This document shows, in pieces, positions 24,195 through 33,205 of a stretch of DNA of 64,000 nt; within the stretch, counting starts at the first letter, position 1; the number at the start of each line of letters is the position of its first letter. The DNA comes from Hallerella sp963652365 (GTDB lineage: Bacteria; Fibrobacterota; Fibrobacteria; Fibrobacterales; Fibrobacteraceae), in the NCBI GenBank assembly GCA_963652365.1, contig CAVJTH010000010.1, positions 1 to 64,000 on the forward strand, in the 5' to 3' direction. The notes under the pieces are model-generated. The model saw nothing but the letters and a program-made list of their open reading frames with translations, had not been told where the DNA came from and did no database searches. The position numbers and the translations under genes are program-made.

Positions 24195-24267
24195 GGCATG
24201 TTCGTCTAGCGGTCCAGGACGCTGGCCTCTCACGCCGGTAACAAGGGTTCGAGTCCCTTACATGCTA
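24195..24267 (+). tRNA. tRNA-Glu (anticodon CUC)
   Basis: A full cloverleaf can be drawn. The acceptor stem is GGCATGT with ACATGCT (first pair G-U), the anticodon stem CTGGC with GCCGG, and the loop CTCTCAC gives anticodon CTC. The T arm is AAGGG-TTCGAGT-CCCTT. The discriminator is A at 24267, and CCA is not encoded. A terminator follows directly. Confidence 0.93.
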
Positions 24268-24273
24268 TTCGAT

Positions 24274-24304
24274 AAAAGCTCTCGGAAACGCGGGCTTTTT
24301 TTTT
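24274..24304 (+). terminator. Terminator after tRNA-Glu
   Basis: AAAAGCTCTCG pairs with CGCGGGCTTTT around GAAA with one mismatch, followed by a run of nine T. Confidence 0.75.
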
Positions 24305-24428
24305 ATGGAAAGTGTTGCGAAAAAAACGGGACTGCGTGCTTTCCGGATAGCGACTGGTCAATCTCGTGGCGACTTGTTTTGTTTGTATATTTTGCGAAGA
24401 TTTCTATCACTTTCGGAAGAATGGAACG

Positions 24429-25379
24429 ATGACAAAATTTCTCTATGTACTGGTCAGCGGAAACGAGGACATTTATTACGAGCAGACGCTTCTGTCCGCG
24501 ATGACGCTTCGGCATTATAATCCCCAGGCGTTTATTTCGTTGCTTGTCGATGATGTGACAGATGCGAATCTTGTCGGGTTTCGTTCTGAACTAAAAAAAA
24601 TGGCGAATGAATATAAAGTAATTTCCTTTCCGGAAAAAGTTTCCCCCTTGATGCGCTCCCGATTGCTGAAGACGAATATGCGTAACCACATAGATGGGAA
24701 TTTTCTGTATTTGGACGGTGATACGGTGGTCGTAGATTCCCTGGAAATTCCTTCCGATGCGGGAGATGTCGCTGCCGTTGTCGATTTGCACGCGCGAGAA
24801 GGAGACCGGTATCGGATGCGAAACAAGCGTTTCCGGAGAAGTCTCTCGGCTTTGGATTTTTCCATGTCGCTCAAGGATCTGTATTTTAATGGAGGTGTCA
24901 TTTTTGCCAAGGACAGCGCCATTGCGAGGAATTTTTTCAACAAATGGCATGAGCTTTACCTTTTTTGTGCCGAACATTCCATCTATACCGACCAGTTTTC
25001 GCTCAACGAGAGCAATCATTTGCTGAATTTTCCGATTCGGGAACTTCCTGGGGAATGGAATTGCCAGGTCCGGGAGGCGTACAATCACCTGTATCGGGTA
25101 AAGACGATTTACCCGCTGCTTTGCAAGGCGAAAATCATTCACTTTTTCGGTTCGGGCATGGCAGGAAAGAAAGAACCGCATCCGCTGATGGATTCCGAGT
25201 TCTTTAGAAAAATCAAGCGTGCCGAAAAAATTGATGACGTCGTTTTGCGGATAGCCTATTCGGCGAAAAACGGCTTTTATGGAGCTCCAAAGGAATTGGA
25301 TCCGAATGCTAGATTTCCGTTGTTCTTCTTGCGAGGAAAATTCCTTAATTTGAAGAAAAATAGAAATCGAATGTTGTGA
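24429..25379 (+). CDS. Glycosyltransferase, GT-A fold (GT8-like)
   Basis: 316 residues from ATG 24429. The N-terminus MTKFLYVLVSGNEDIYYEQT and the DxD motif in NFLYLDGDTVVV indicate a nucleotide-sugar transferase of GT8 type; LYFNGGVIF and later KIIHFFGSGM support this. It is a paralogue of the protein at 27886 (shared EQTL, RSRxLKTxMRN, NGGVxx and PGEWNCQ blocks). It opens a surface-polysaccharide gene cluster. GC content is lower than in surrounding housekeeping genes. Donor and acceptor sugars are unknown. Confidence 0.8.
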   Translation: MTKFLYVLVSGNEDIYYEQTLLSAMTLRHYNPQAFISLLVDDVTDANLVGFRSELKKMANEYKVISFPEKVSPLMRSRLLKTNMRNHIDGNFLYLDGDTVVVDSLEIPSDAGDVAAVVDLHAREGDRYRMRNKRFRRSLSALDFSMSLKDLYFNGGVIFAKDSAIARNFFNKWHELYLFCAEHSIYTDQFSLNESNHLLNFPIRELPGEWNCQVREAYNHLYRVKTIYPLLCKAKIIHFFGSGMAGKKEPHPLMDSEFFRKIKRAEKIDDVVLRIAYSAKNGFYGAPKELDPNARFPLFFLRGKFLNLKKNRNRML

Positions 25380-25459
25380 ATTGTTGACGAATTTATTCGT
25401 AAAAAGTATATTCTATGCCTGCTTTGTTTTTTTTTAATCCTTACAAAAGGGTATGCGGT

Positions 25460-26389
25460 ATGGAAAATCTGTTCGTTATCTACCAGCCGAAGTTTTCGGC
25501 GGCGAAGTTTGTCATCGATGGAATTGCTCTCGAAAACGTAAAAGCGATTCCCTTGGAATTGAGACGGAATCGTTTTTCTTATGCTCTATATGGGATATTT
25601 CTCTTTCTGCACATGTTTTGGTGGGCACATCTGTTCCGATATACAAGGAATACGCGAAAGTCTCTTTCCGAAGCGGTCAATGGAAAAATTCTTTTTTGGG
25701 ATTGTTGCGAATTTAAGGAATATCGCGTGATGGACAGGCTGTTCCGCACCTCGCGGAAGGATGTCTTTTTATGGAATCCCTTGTCACGCTGGAGTTCGGA
25801 CAAAAGCTACATCAAGAAATCCATTCGGGATCTGATGCATAGAAGTTTTAAATTTTATACGTTTGATCCGAACGACGCTTTTCTCTACAAGCTGCTTCGG
25901 GTGAGGAACGTCAATCGAAAAATCATTTGTGGGAAATGTCCGGTTCTTTATGATTTTTACTTCCTCGGATATCCCAAAAAAAGAAGGAAAATGATTGAAG
26001 CTTTGAAATGTACGCTTGAAACAAAGGGATTTCGTACGCATTTCATCTTTGTCGAGAAAAAGGAGGACTACATTTCCAATATGGAGAATGTCCATAAATC
26101 TGCGGAAGCAAAATGTATTGTCGATATCCTTTCTCCGGGACAAAGTGGACTTTCCTTGCGCGCATTCGATGCGCTTTTCCTGAAGAAAAAATTGATTACG
26201 AATTGTTCCGAAATTGAAAAAATGGATTTTTACCGCCCTTCGAATATCTATATTATCCGCGATTCTAAGCTAGAAGGACTGGAAGAATTTATGCGGATTC
26301 CCTATCAGGATGTTGATGCCGAAATCGTGGAACAATATGAAGTCAACCATTGGCTTCGTTATTTTATGCGAAATTCGATTCCGACATGA
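25460..26389 (+). CDS. Putative polysaccharide/LPS biosynthesis protein
   Basis: 309 residues from ATG 25460, with AAGGG 8 bases upstream; an in-frame start at 25415 is less likely. Basic, and without clear membrane helices apart from a hydrophobic patch near residues 45-58. The block VDILSPGQSGLSLRAFDALFLKKKLITN resembles capsule/LPS biosynthesis proteins that end in a glycosyltransferase-like lobe. It sits between a glycosyltransferase and a flippase, and its stop overlaps the flippase ATG (ATGA). The low GC suggests horizontal acquisition of this part of the cluster. Exact reaction unknown. Confidence 0.55.
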   Translation: MENLFVIYQPKFSAAKFVIDGIALENVKAIPLELRRNRFSYALYGIFLFLHMFWWAHLFRYTRNTRKSLSEAVNGKILFWDCCEFKEYRVMDRLFRTSRKDVFLWNPLSRWSSDKSYIKKSIRDLMHRSFKFYTFDPNDAFLYKLLRVRNVNRKIICGKCPVLYDFYFLGYPKKRRKMIEALKCTLETKGFRTHFIFVEKKEDYISNMENVHKSAEAKCIVDILSPGQSGLSLRAFDALFLKKKLITNCSEIEKMDFYRPSNIYIIRDSKLEGLEEFMRIPYQDVDAEIVEQYEVNHWLRYFMRNSIPT

Positions 26390-27843
26390 ATTCCATCCAG
26401 ACCGACCAGCGTTTTTTGATGCGGAGCACCTTGTTTACTTTTGGTGGAACCGCGTTAAAGGTGATTGCCCCGATCTTGACCATCGTTGTCGCTCGAGTCT
26501 TTGGCAAGGAAATCTTCGGGGTCTATGTTTCGACGCAACTGCTGGTCTTTACGCTTAGCCGCGTAGCGGTTTTGGGGTTCGACAAGGGAATGCATCGCTA
26601 CTTGCCGCAAAACTTGATATGCGGTCGTCCGTCTCACGAGGGAATTGTCGAATCCTTGAAGATTGTCGTTGTCCTTGCCCTCTTGATTTCCTTCGTATTT
26701 TGGCTTGGATCATTCTTTGACTTGCAGCGCTTTTTTTCGGGGCTTTCCATGCTGTCTTCGCTGGAAATATCCCTTTATATGCTCTCGGTGACGCCTTATA
26801 CGGTGTTGTTGCTTTTTGCCGGGGCGTCCGAAGGAAACCGTCATCCACAATACAAGATTTTTATCAATGATTTTGCCGTTACGACGTTTGCGCCGCTGAT
26901 TGCCCTGGGACTGTATTTTGGAGATTTTGCCGAAAAGCTCGCATTGCCTGTGGGTTTGTTTGTTTCCAATGTGCTAGGCGTTATTCTGTATGTTGTCCTG
27001 ATCCGTCGGCAGTTTCCCGAAATTTGCTGGACGGTCAAGAAAAAAATTCCTCGCGAGCTGTTGAATTTTTCGCTCCCGATCGGTTTTTCGGAAGTCGTTT
27101 CCGCTTTTCTGCTTCGTGTCGATTTGTGGATGGTCCTGGTGATTGTCGGGCCGGAAGCTGCGGGAATCTATGCGGTGATGGTCACGATTTCGAATGGGCT
27201 CAAGACGGTCCGTCAAAGTTACAATCCGATCTTGCAGCCCGTGGTGGCGGGCATGTCGAAAAATCGTCTCGATACGGATTTGAAGCCCGTCTATTCCTAT
27301 TGCGTTTCCATGGTGACGCTTATCCAGTTGGCAATCGGTTTCTTTATCGTTCTTTTTCCGGAACAGACGATGATGATTGCCGGAAAATCCTTTATCACGA
27401 AGGAAAATCCCGTCGCGGTCCTCGGCATTCTGATGATTGGAAATTTGCTCAATGGATTTTGGGGACTTTCCGGTGCGGTTATCAACGGGCTCGGAAAAAG
27501 CAGATTCATGCTCGGCATGAACGTTGTATCCCTGATTTTCGCGGTTTTGATGAACGCCTTGCTGATTCCGTCGCTGGGCATTGCCGGAGCCGCCTTGTCC
27601 TCGATGTCTTACCAGGTTTTACAGTGCGTCTGGATGAACCTGTATCTGCGCCGGATGGGGTATTGGCCATACCAAGGACGTCTGATCGTTCAGGGAATCT
27701 GGATGGTGCTTTTTGCCGCAATCTACCTGGTTGAAAATCGATTCTATTCCCCTTCGCTTTTTTCGAAGGGAGTTCTGTATGCCGCTCTCCTTTTGGGAAT
27801 TGCCGGAACCTTTTGGTGGCAGGGCTTGTCCAAAAAGCGATAA
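26386..27843 (+). CDS. Wzx-type polysaccharide flippase (MATE/MVF superfamily)
   Basis: 485 residues from ATG 26386, overlapping the previous stop. About 12-14 hydrophobic helices span the protein. Family features include the N-terminal TLFTFGGTALKVIAPILTIV and RVFGKEIFGVYVSTQLLV, and a central KIPRELLNFSLPIGFSEVVS. Such proteins move lipid-linked oligosaccharides across the inner membrane. Flanking glycosyltransferase genes support export of a surface glycan. A Wzy polymerase is not seen in the window, so the product may be short. Confidence 0.85.
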   Translation: MNSIQTDQRFLMRSTLFTFGGTALKVIAPILTIVVARVFGKEIFGVYVSTQLLVFTLSRVAVLGFDKGMHRYLPQNLICGRPSHEGIVESLKIVVVLALLISFVFWLGSFFDLQRFFSGLSMLSSLEISLYMLSVTPYTVLLLFAGASEGNRHPQYKIFINDFAVTTFAPLIALGLYFGDFAEKLALPVGLFVSNVLGVILYVVLIRRQFPEICWTVKKKIPRELLNFSLPIGFSEVVSAFLLRVDLWMVLVIVGPEAAGIYAVMVTISNGLKTVRQSYNPILQPVVAGMSKNRLDTDLKPVYSYCVSMVTLIQLAIGFFIVLFPEQTMMIAGKSFITKENPVAVLGILMIGNLLNGFWGLSGAVINGLGKSRFMLGMNVVSLIFAVLMNALLIPSLGIAGAALSSMSYQVLQCVWMNLYLRRMGYWPYQGRLIVQGIWMVLFAAIYLVENRFYSPSLFSKGVLYAALLLGIAGTFWWQGLSKKR

Positions 27844-27885
27844 CGACAAGAAATTCGATGTTCTCCGTTTTCTATTTTAACACCC

Positions 27886-28896
27886 ATGACCAAATACCTC
27901 TTTGTCTTGACCAGTTCCCCGAAGGATTTCTTCTGCGAGCAGACTCTCGTGGCGATCGCTTCGCTCAGGGATCACAATCCGAATGCCTTTGTCACGCTGC
28001 TCACGGACGACAGGACCGCGGAAACGCTTTCGGGAAGGCGCGCCGTGCTGAAGGAGGCCGTCGATGAGCTGAAGGTGCTTTCGCTCGACGAAAAGCTTTC
28101 GCCGATGCAGCGTTCGCGCTACCTGAAGACGGTGATGCGGAACGAGATCGATGGAGACTTTCTGTATATGGATTCGGACATCGCGGTCGTGGGAAGCCTG
28201 GAAATCCCGGAGGAATGGCGCGGCGGAATCTATGCGGTGCTCGATTTCCACACCAACTTGCACAAGGCGATCAACCGGAAGAAAGTCTTGAACGCGGCGA
28301 AGATGCTCGGATTTTCCCCGATACTGAACGACGAGCTTTTTAACGGGGGCGTGATGTATGCGAGCGACACGCCGGATGTCCGGGCGTTTTTCAAAAAGTG
28401 GCACGAGCTCTGGGAGTATTCGGTTTCGAAGAACTATCCCTACGACATGGCGGCTCTTGCCGAGGCGGATTTTTCGTTCGGCTATAAAATCCGGAAAATG
28501 CCCGGCGAATGGAATTGCCAGCTCGCTTACGGCAAGCGGTTCTTGCCGAACGCGAAAATTCTCCATTTCTTCGGTTCTCGGATCATTGACACGTGCGGCT
28601 GCAGGGTCTCGGACGGCATGGACGTGTTCTTGCCGAAGATCTTGCGAAAGCGCTTTTACACGGATTTGAAGAAGATGACGGTAACCGTCGAGTCCGACAG
28701 GAGCGTCCATATCGACGAATATTACGATTCCGTCATTCGGAACGCGAAAGACGCCTTCTTGCTCCAGACGAAGAAGCTGGGAACTTTCGGCGCGGATGTC
28801 GTGCGCTCCTACGCCTTCGCGCGAACGCTCGCCTTTCTCTACCGAAAGCTTCCGTTCTTGACGCGTCCGCTGGAATGGCTGGGGAAAATCCGATGA
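27886..28896 (+). CDS. Glycosyltransferase, GT-A fold (GT8-like), paralogue of 24429
   Basis: 336 residues starting MTKYLFVLTSSPKDFFCEQT. DxD-type motif DFLYMDSDIAVV, then LFNGGVMYA and PGEWNCQL, as in its paralogue at 24429; an extra C-terminal basic region is present. Codon usage here is GC-rich again, unlike the three genes before, so the two paralogues did not come in together or have ameliorated differently. The stop overlaps the next glycosyltransferase ATG (ATGA). Confidence 0.8.
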   Translation: MTKYLFVLTSSPKDFFCEQTLVAIASLRDHNPNAFVTLLTDDRTAETLSGRRAVLKEAVDELKVLSLDEKLSPMQRSRYLKTVMRNEIDGDFLYMDSDIAVVGSLEIPEEWRGGIYAVLDFHTNLHKAINRKKVLNAAKMLGFSPILNDELFNGGVMYASDTPDVRAFFKKWHELWEYSVSKNYPYDMAALAEADFSFGYKIRKMPGEWNCQLAYGKRFLPNAKILHFFGSRIIDTCGCRVSDGMDVFLPKILRKRFYTDLKKMTVTVESDRSVHIDEYYDSVIRNAKDAFLLQTKKLGTFGADVVRSYAFARTLAFLYRKLPFLTRPLEWLGKIR

Positions 28897-30077
28897 ACCT
28901 GCTCTACAACCTGGTCGCGGTGCAGCCGATTCACAATGCGAAGTTTCATGGCGGCGGTTCGTATGGCGAAGTCGTGTTCCTTGCGCTGCTCCACAAGCTG
29001 TTCGAAAGTGCGGAATCGGTTCCGTCGGAAGTTCGGCTCTGCGCGGCTTTTGACGCAAAAAAATTCTTGGATCCGAAAATCGTTGAACTCTGCAAAAAGT
29101 TCGGCGTTCCTCTGCTTGACATCGGCGAAAAATCCCCGCAGCGGATCATTGATGAAAATGAAATCGACACGTTCTATACGCCGCTCTATTCGCTAGAAAA
29201 AAAGTGGGACGTTTCGGTTCCTCGTTTCGTCTTTACGTGGCACGGCGTGCGCGCCCTCGAAATGAAATACAGCGCGCTCGGAATCGAGTTTGCGCGGACG
29301 CTTGCGCAAAAGGCGGAGGCGCTTGTCCGCTATCGCGAGATTTGGAAGAAGCGTTTTTACAAGCCGAAGTACGAACGGCTCGCGCATCGGATTGCAAGCG
29401 GAAACGCTTTCGCGATGACGGTGAGCGAGCACAGCCGCGCTTCGATCCGGAATTTTTTCCCGGAACTTTCGCACGCGGATATTCCGGTCTTTTACAGCCC
29501 GATGAGGGAAGTCGAGCCCGCGGGAACGCTTCCGGCGGGAGTCCTTTCGAAAAGGTACTTTCTCCTGACGAGCGGAGCGCGCTGGGAAAAGAACAACCTT
29601 TTGGCGGTGAAGGCTTTTGACGGACTTGTCGAGACGTTCCTGAAAGACGATTCGGATTTCAAGGCTGTCGTGACGGGCGTACCGAACCCGAAAGTCTATC
29701 GAAAGAATGTCCGCCATCCGGAGCGGTTCGTCTTTCTGGATTACGTGGAAGCGGAACAGCTCGAACGGTTGCACCAAGACGCGCATGCGTTCATCTTTCC
29801 GTCGCTCAACGAGGGCTTTGGCTATCCGCCGATGCAGTCGATGCGCTATGGCGTTCCGGTGGCGGCGAGCGGCACGACGTCGATTCCCGAAGTCTGCGGA
29901 GACGCGGCGCTGTATTTCGATCCATATTCCGAAAGCGAAATCCGAAACCGGATGATCCAGTTGCTCGATGACGATGTCAGGAGCCTTTACGTGGAACGGG
30001 CGCGTGACCGCTACGAAAAGGTTCGCAATCGCCAGACCTCGGATCTTGAAAAAACGGTCGGGTATATTCTGGGCTAG
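28893..30077 (+). CDS. GT4-family glycosyltransferase (GT-B fold)
   Basis: 394 residues from ATG 28893. The C-terminal half has the GT4 pattern: YFLLTSGARWEKNNLLAVKAF, RFVFLDYVEAEQLERLHQDA, and FPSLNEGFGYPPMQSMRYGV with the E-x7-E type site, then GDAALYFDPYSESEI. It would transfer a hexose from a nucleotide sugar in the cytoplasm. It is translationally coupled to the previous glycosyltransferase and its 3' end overlaps the convergent lnt gene by 4 bases. Confidence 0.88.
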   Translation: MNLLYNLVAVQPIHNAKFHGGGSYGEVVFLALLHKLFESAESVPSEVRLCAAFDAKKFLDPKIVELCKKFGVPLLDIGEKSPQRIIDENEIDTFYTPLYSLEKKWDVSVPRFVFTWHGVRALEMKYSALGIEFARTLAQKAEALVRYREIWKKRFYKPKYERLAHRIASGNAFAMTVSEHSRASIRNFFPELSHADIPVFYSPMREVEPAGTLPAGVLSKRYFLLTSGARWEKNNLLAVKAFDGLVETFLKDDSDFKAVVTGVPNPKVYRKNVRHPERFVFLDYVEAEQLERLHQDAHAFIFPSLNEGFGYPPMQSMRYGVPVAASGTTSIPEVCGDAALYFDPYSESEIRNRMIQLLDDDVRSLYVERARDRYEKVRNRQTSDLEKTVGYILG

Positions 30078-31939
30078 CGGGAGGACCGCTTGCGGGAAAG
30101 CGCCCAGAGCGCGACCAGATAGGCGAAGAAGAATCCGAGCAGCCCGTATTCGACCGCGTCCCCGATGTGGAAGTAGAGCGTATCCTGGGTGCGGAGGGGA
30201 ATCCTTCGCGAAATGACGCGTTCCGTGTAGAGCTCCGTCTTCATGTCCTCGTGGCCGAACTGGTCGATGAACGCGGAAATTCCCGTGTTGGTGCAGCGGA
30301 CTGCCGGGTAGCCGCTTTCGATGACGCGGTAGCGGATCTGGTTCAGGTGCTGTGCCGCGGCGGTGCTCCTTCCGAACCAGCCGTCGTTGGTGATATCGAC
30401 CATGAGCCGGGAGCCGTCGCGGATCGCGCTGCGGATTTCCATTCCGTAAATCGTCTCGTAGCAGATGAAAGGGCTCCAGGAAAACGGCTCGAAAACGGGC
30501 CGTTCCTTTCCCGGAACGAAGTTCCCCTGTCCGACATCGACATAGTTCAAGATGGAAAAGACATCGTCAAAGGGAATCCTTTCGCTGAAAGGAACGAGGT
30601 GCGTCTTGATGTAGCGCGTGTATCCGGTTTCGCCGGGCCTAAAGAGGAACCCGCTGTTGTAGAGGTTCACCGGTCGCGGAGGCTTGCCGTTTCTGTCGTA
30701 GTCGAGCGTTCCGATGAAAAGGCTTGTCCGCGTGTCCTTGATTCGATCGTAGATCCATTCCTTTTCGCGGGATCGCTTGCGCAAGAAGTCCGGAATGGCG
30801 GTCTCCGGAAAGACGACGAGGTCCGGGGCGTCTTTTTCCCAGTCGATGCTGTCGCTTGCGAGTTTCCAGGTCTTTTGCACGACGGAATCGTAGTAGGCCT
30901 TGCTCCACTTGCTTGTTTGCCCGATATTCGGCTGGACGATGGCGACCCGGGGAGAGTCGGCGGGATCGTTTGCGTAAAATGGCGACGCTTCTTCCTTGGA
31001 AAGCCGCGCGGAACCATAGGCCCAGAGAACGGCGAAAAGAAAGATTGGCACCGCGAAGAGAACTTTTTTCCTTTGGGCAAAGGCGATGGCGACGGACAGG
31101 TTGCTCAGTACGATCAGTGCCGTGTAGCCGAATACGCCGATGAGCGACAGGGCCTGGAGAAGTTCGATCTGCTTGCCGAAAGCGTATCCGAGATGGCTCC
31201 ACGGAAAGCTGAAATCCCCGATGCTCCGCGTCATTTCCAGTCCCGCGTAGAACAGCGGAAAAAGAACGAGCAGAACGGGAAAGCCCTTGATTCGCGCTTC
31301 GCGGGCCTTGACGAACACCGCGGCGGCAATCGTATTGTAAACGCTGAAGTAGGAGATGAGCAGGATCAGCCCGATGAAAATCAGGATGGCCGGTCCGACA
31401 TTCATCACGTTGTAAATCCAGTAGTAGTTGACGACGTTGTATAGGAATCCCGACCAGAACGAGGCGAACAGGGCGGTCTGCATTCCGGAGCGCAAGAGGA
31501 CAAGAAACCACGGGACGAGAAACACCAGGGCTCCCGGGCCGAGCGGTAGCGGTGGAAAGGCGAGCGCGTAAAATCCCCAGCCGATGCTGCAGGCCAGGAG
31601 GGCGAGACGCGATTCGCGTTCCTTGATGCGGCGAAAGTTCCAGACGGCAAACCGAAAAAGTCCAAGGAGAAAAAGCGGAACGAAAACGGTGCAGAGCTGG
31701 AGAATCCCGACATGCGCTTGCAGCAGATAGTCTGCGGCGAGAGAAAGAAAGCCCGTTCCGCAAAACGCGCCGAGCGCCTTGGAAAAGTCCGCACGGACCT
31801 TCCTCGAAAGAAGAAACGGCAGCGCGCAGAGCAGGGGAACGATCTGCGGCGCAAAGAAATAGATTCCCTCGGCATCGGGACTAGCCCGTACGAGCGCAAT
31901 GTCCAGAACCGCCTGGACGAGGAAAAGCGCAAAGATCAT
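30074..31939 (-). CDS. lnt: Apolipoprotein N-acyltransferase
   Basis: 621 residues, about 100 longer than usual because of extra N-terminal helices. The Lnt membrane region is followed by a periplasmic nitrilase domain with the catalytic triad Glu379 (VVFPETAIPD), Lys445 (YIKTHLVPFSERIP) and Cys493 (FICYETIYG). It adds the third acyl chain to lipoproteins, matching the many lipoproteins in this window. The stop overlaps the convergent glycosyltransferase by 4 bases, and the start overlaps rsmI by 4. Confidence 0.93.
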   Translation of the reverse strand: MIFALFLVQAVLDIALVRASPDAEGIYFFAPQIVPLLCALPFLLSRKVRADFSKALGAFCGTGFLSLAADYLLQAHVGILQLCTVFVPLFLLGLFRFAVWNFRRIKERESRLALLACSIGWGFYALAFPPLPLGPGALVFLVPWFLVLLRSGMQTALFASFWSGFLYNVVNYYWIYNVMNVGPAILIFIGLILLISYFSVYNTIAAAVFVKAREARIKGFPVLLVLFPLFYAGLEMTRSIGDFSFPWSHLGYAFGKQIELLQALSLIGVFGYTALIVLSNLSVAIAFAQRKKVLFAVPIFLFAVLWAYGSARLSKEEASPFYANDPADSPRVAIVQPNIGQTSKWSKAYYDSVVQKTWKLASDSIDWEKDAPDLVVFPETAIPDFLRKRSREKEWIYDRIKDTRTSLFIGTLDYDRNGKPPRPVNLYNSGFLFRPGETGYTRYIKTHLVPFSERIPFDDVFSILNYVDVGQGNFVPGKERPVFEPFSWSPFICYETIYGMEIRSAIRDGSRLMVDITNDGWFGRSTAAAQHLNQIRYRVIESGYPAVRCTNTGISAFIDQFGHEDMKTELYTERVISRRIPLRTQDTLYFHIGDAVEYGLLGFFFAYLVALWALSRKRSSR

Positions 31940-32622
31940 AGCCCGCCTTTTCCCTGCGGATGGAAGAGCAGGACATATTCGCCTTTCGGTTCGCGGGACT
32001 TGTAGTGCACAAGCAGTTCCGTAGGAGTCCCCACGAGATGCTCTTCGAACTTCTTGGTCAGTTCGCGCATCAGCGCAACGGGGATTTCGCCAAAGACCTG
32101 GCGAATTTCATCGATGAACTTGACGAGGTTGTGCGGGCTCGCGTAGAAGACGAGCGTCGAATCCGCCGAGGCTTTCAGCTTTTCGAGCAGGTGCAGGCGT
32201 TGCGCGCTTTTCTTGGGCGAAAAGTTCTCGAAGCGGAAACGGTCGGTCGGAAGCCCGCTCGAAACCAGGGCGTTGATCATGGCGCAGGCTCCCGGAACGC
32301 TTCGCACGTCGATCCCTTCGCGGACGCATTCGCGGACGAGGTTGAACGCCGGGTCGGCGATGCCTGGGGTTCCCGCGTCGCTGACGATCGCGATGTCGCC
32401 TTCGTTTTTAAGATACTCCACATATCTGGGAGTCACTTCTTCCTTGTTGAAGTCGTGGTAGCTTTCCGTTTTCGTATGGATGTCGTAGTGGTCGAGAAGA
32501 AGTCTCGAATGGCGCGTGTCTTCGGCAAGAACGAGAGGGACCTCTTTCAAGATGCGCACGGCGCGGTAGGTCATGTCTTCGAGATTTCCGATGGGCGTAG
32601 CGACAATGTAGAGTGTGTGCAT
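31936..32622 (-). CDS. rsmI: 16S rRNA (cytidine-1402-2'-O)-methyltransferase RsmI
   Basis: 228 residues, at the short end for RsmI. Motifs: LYIVATPIGNLEDMTYRAV, LAEDTRHSRLLL, IVSDAGTPGIADPAF, SVPGACAMINALVSSGLP and FYASPHNLVKFIDEI. It uses S-adenosylmethionine to modify helix 44 of 16S rRNA. TAACTT lies 6 bases before the ATG on this strand and there is no Shine-Dalgarno sequence. lnt follows with a 4-base overlap. Confidence 0.94.
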   Translation of the reverse strand: MHTLYIVATPIGNLEDMTYRAVRILKEVPLVLAEDTRHSRLLLDHYDIHTKTESYHDFNKEEVTPRYVEYLKNEGDIAIVSDAGTPGIADPAFNLVRECVREGIDVRSVPGACAMINALVSSGLPTDRFRFENFSPKKSAQRLHLLEKLKASADSTLVFYASPHNLVKFIDEIRQVFGEIPVALMRELTKKFEEHLVGTPTELLVHYKSREPKGEYVLLFHPQGKGGL

Positions 32623-32631
32623 AGCGTGAAG

Positions 32632-33174
32632 TTAGTAAAAGTCCGATCGAATCGTGTCGTCCGTGGGAACGTTTTGTTCCAGGGACTGTCTGATCCGGGC
32701 GGAGAGCTTGGCGTGAATCATGTCTGCCCGTTCCTGGACATATCCGTTGCGGTAAGGACCGTACCAGAAAAGGCGAAGCTTTTCCTCTTCGAGAAATTTC
32801 GCCCGTTCGACGGTGACCCCGTCACAGGAAAGTTCCGAGACGAGCGTCATGGAAATATCGTCATTGCGGGGCATTGCGGGCCAGAGAGGCGCAAGAACGA
32901 AAATCCCCAGATACCAGAGGCTCGCGTAGCGTTCCTCGACCTTGCCGTCGAACGAAAGGCGCAGCCGGCATCCCTCCGGAACCGTTTCTTCGAGCGCGCG
33001 TCTGTAGAAGTCCCTTAGCCTGTCGGAAATCTCGACCGGTTGGCCTTCTTCCCTTGCCGAAAAGAGAATCTCGACATCCTTGGCGGGAGCGTCACCGGAA
33101 AAGTCCGCATGGTATAGGGACGGCGCACAGGCGGAAAGGAAAAGCGCAGCGAGAATGCCGAGAAAGAGCTTCAC
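32632..33174 (-). CDS. Small lipoprotein of unknown function
   Basis: 180 residues if begun at GTG 33174; an ATG at 33207 is in frame but overlaps the lpxH start. From GTG the N-terminus KLFLGILAALFLSAC is an ideal lipoprotein signal. The mature part has EETVPEGCRLRLSFDGKVEE, a hydrophobic patch WYLGIFVLAPLWPAMP, and VSELSCDGVTVERAKF, resembling outer-membrane-biogenesis-type small lipoproteins, but I cannot name the family. It is divergent from lpxH across a 31-bp inverted repeat. Confidence 0.65.
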   Translation of the reverse strand: MKLFLGILAALFLSACAPSLYHADFSGDAPAKDVEILFSAREEGQPVEISDRLRDFYRRALEETVPEGCRLRLSFDGKVEERYASLWYLGIFVLAPLWPAMPRNDDISMTLVSELSCDGVTVERAKFLEEEKLRLFWYGPYRNGYVQERADMIHAKLSARIRQSLEQNVPTDDTIRSDFY

Positions 33175-33205
33175 GGGCAAAAGATAGATTATTACATTTT
33201 TGCCC
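33175..33205. promoter_or_regulatory. 31-bp divergent region with inverted repeat (lipoprotein / lpxH)
   Basis: GGGCAAAA (33175-33182) and TTTTGCCC (33198-33205) form a perfect 8-bp inverted repeat that ends exactly at both start codons. TACATT (33193-33198) lies 7 bases before lpxH. TATCTT on the minus strand (33186-33181) lies 6 bases before the lipoprotein start. It may be a shared, leaderless promoter pair. Confidence 0.4.
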
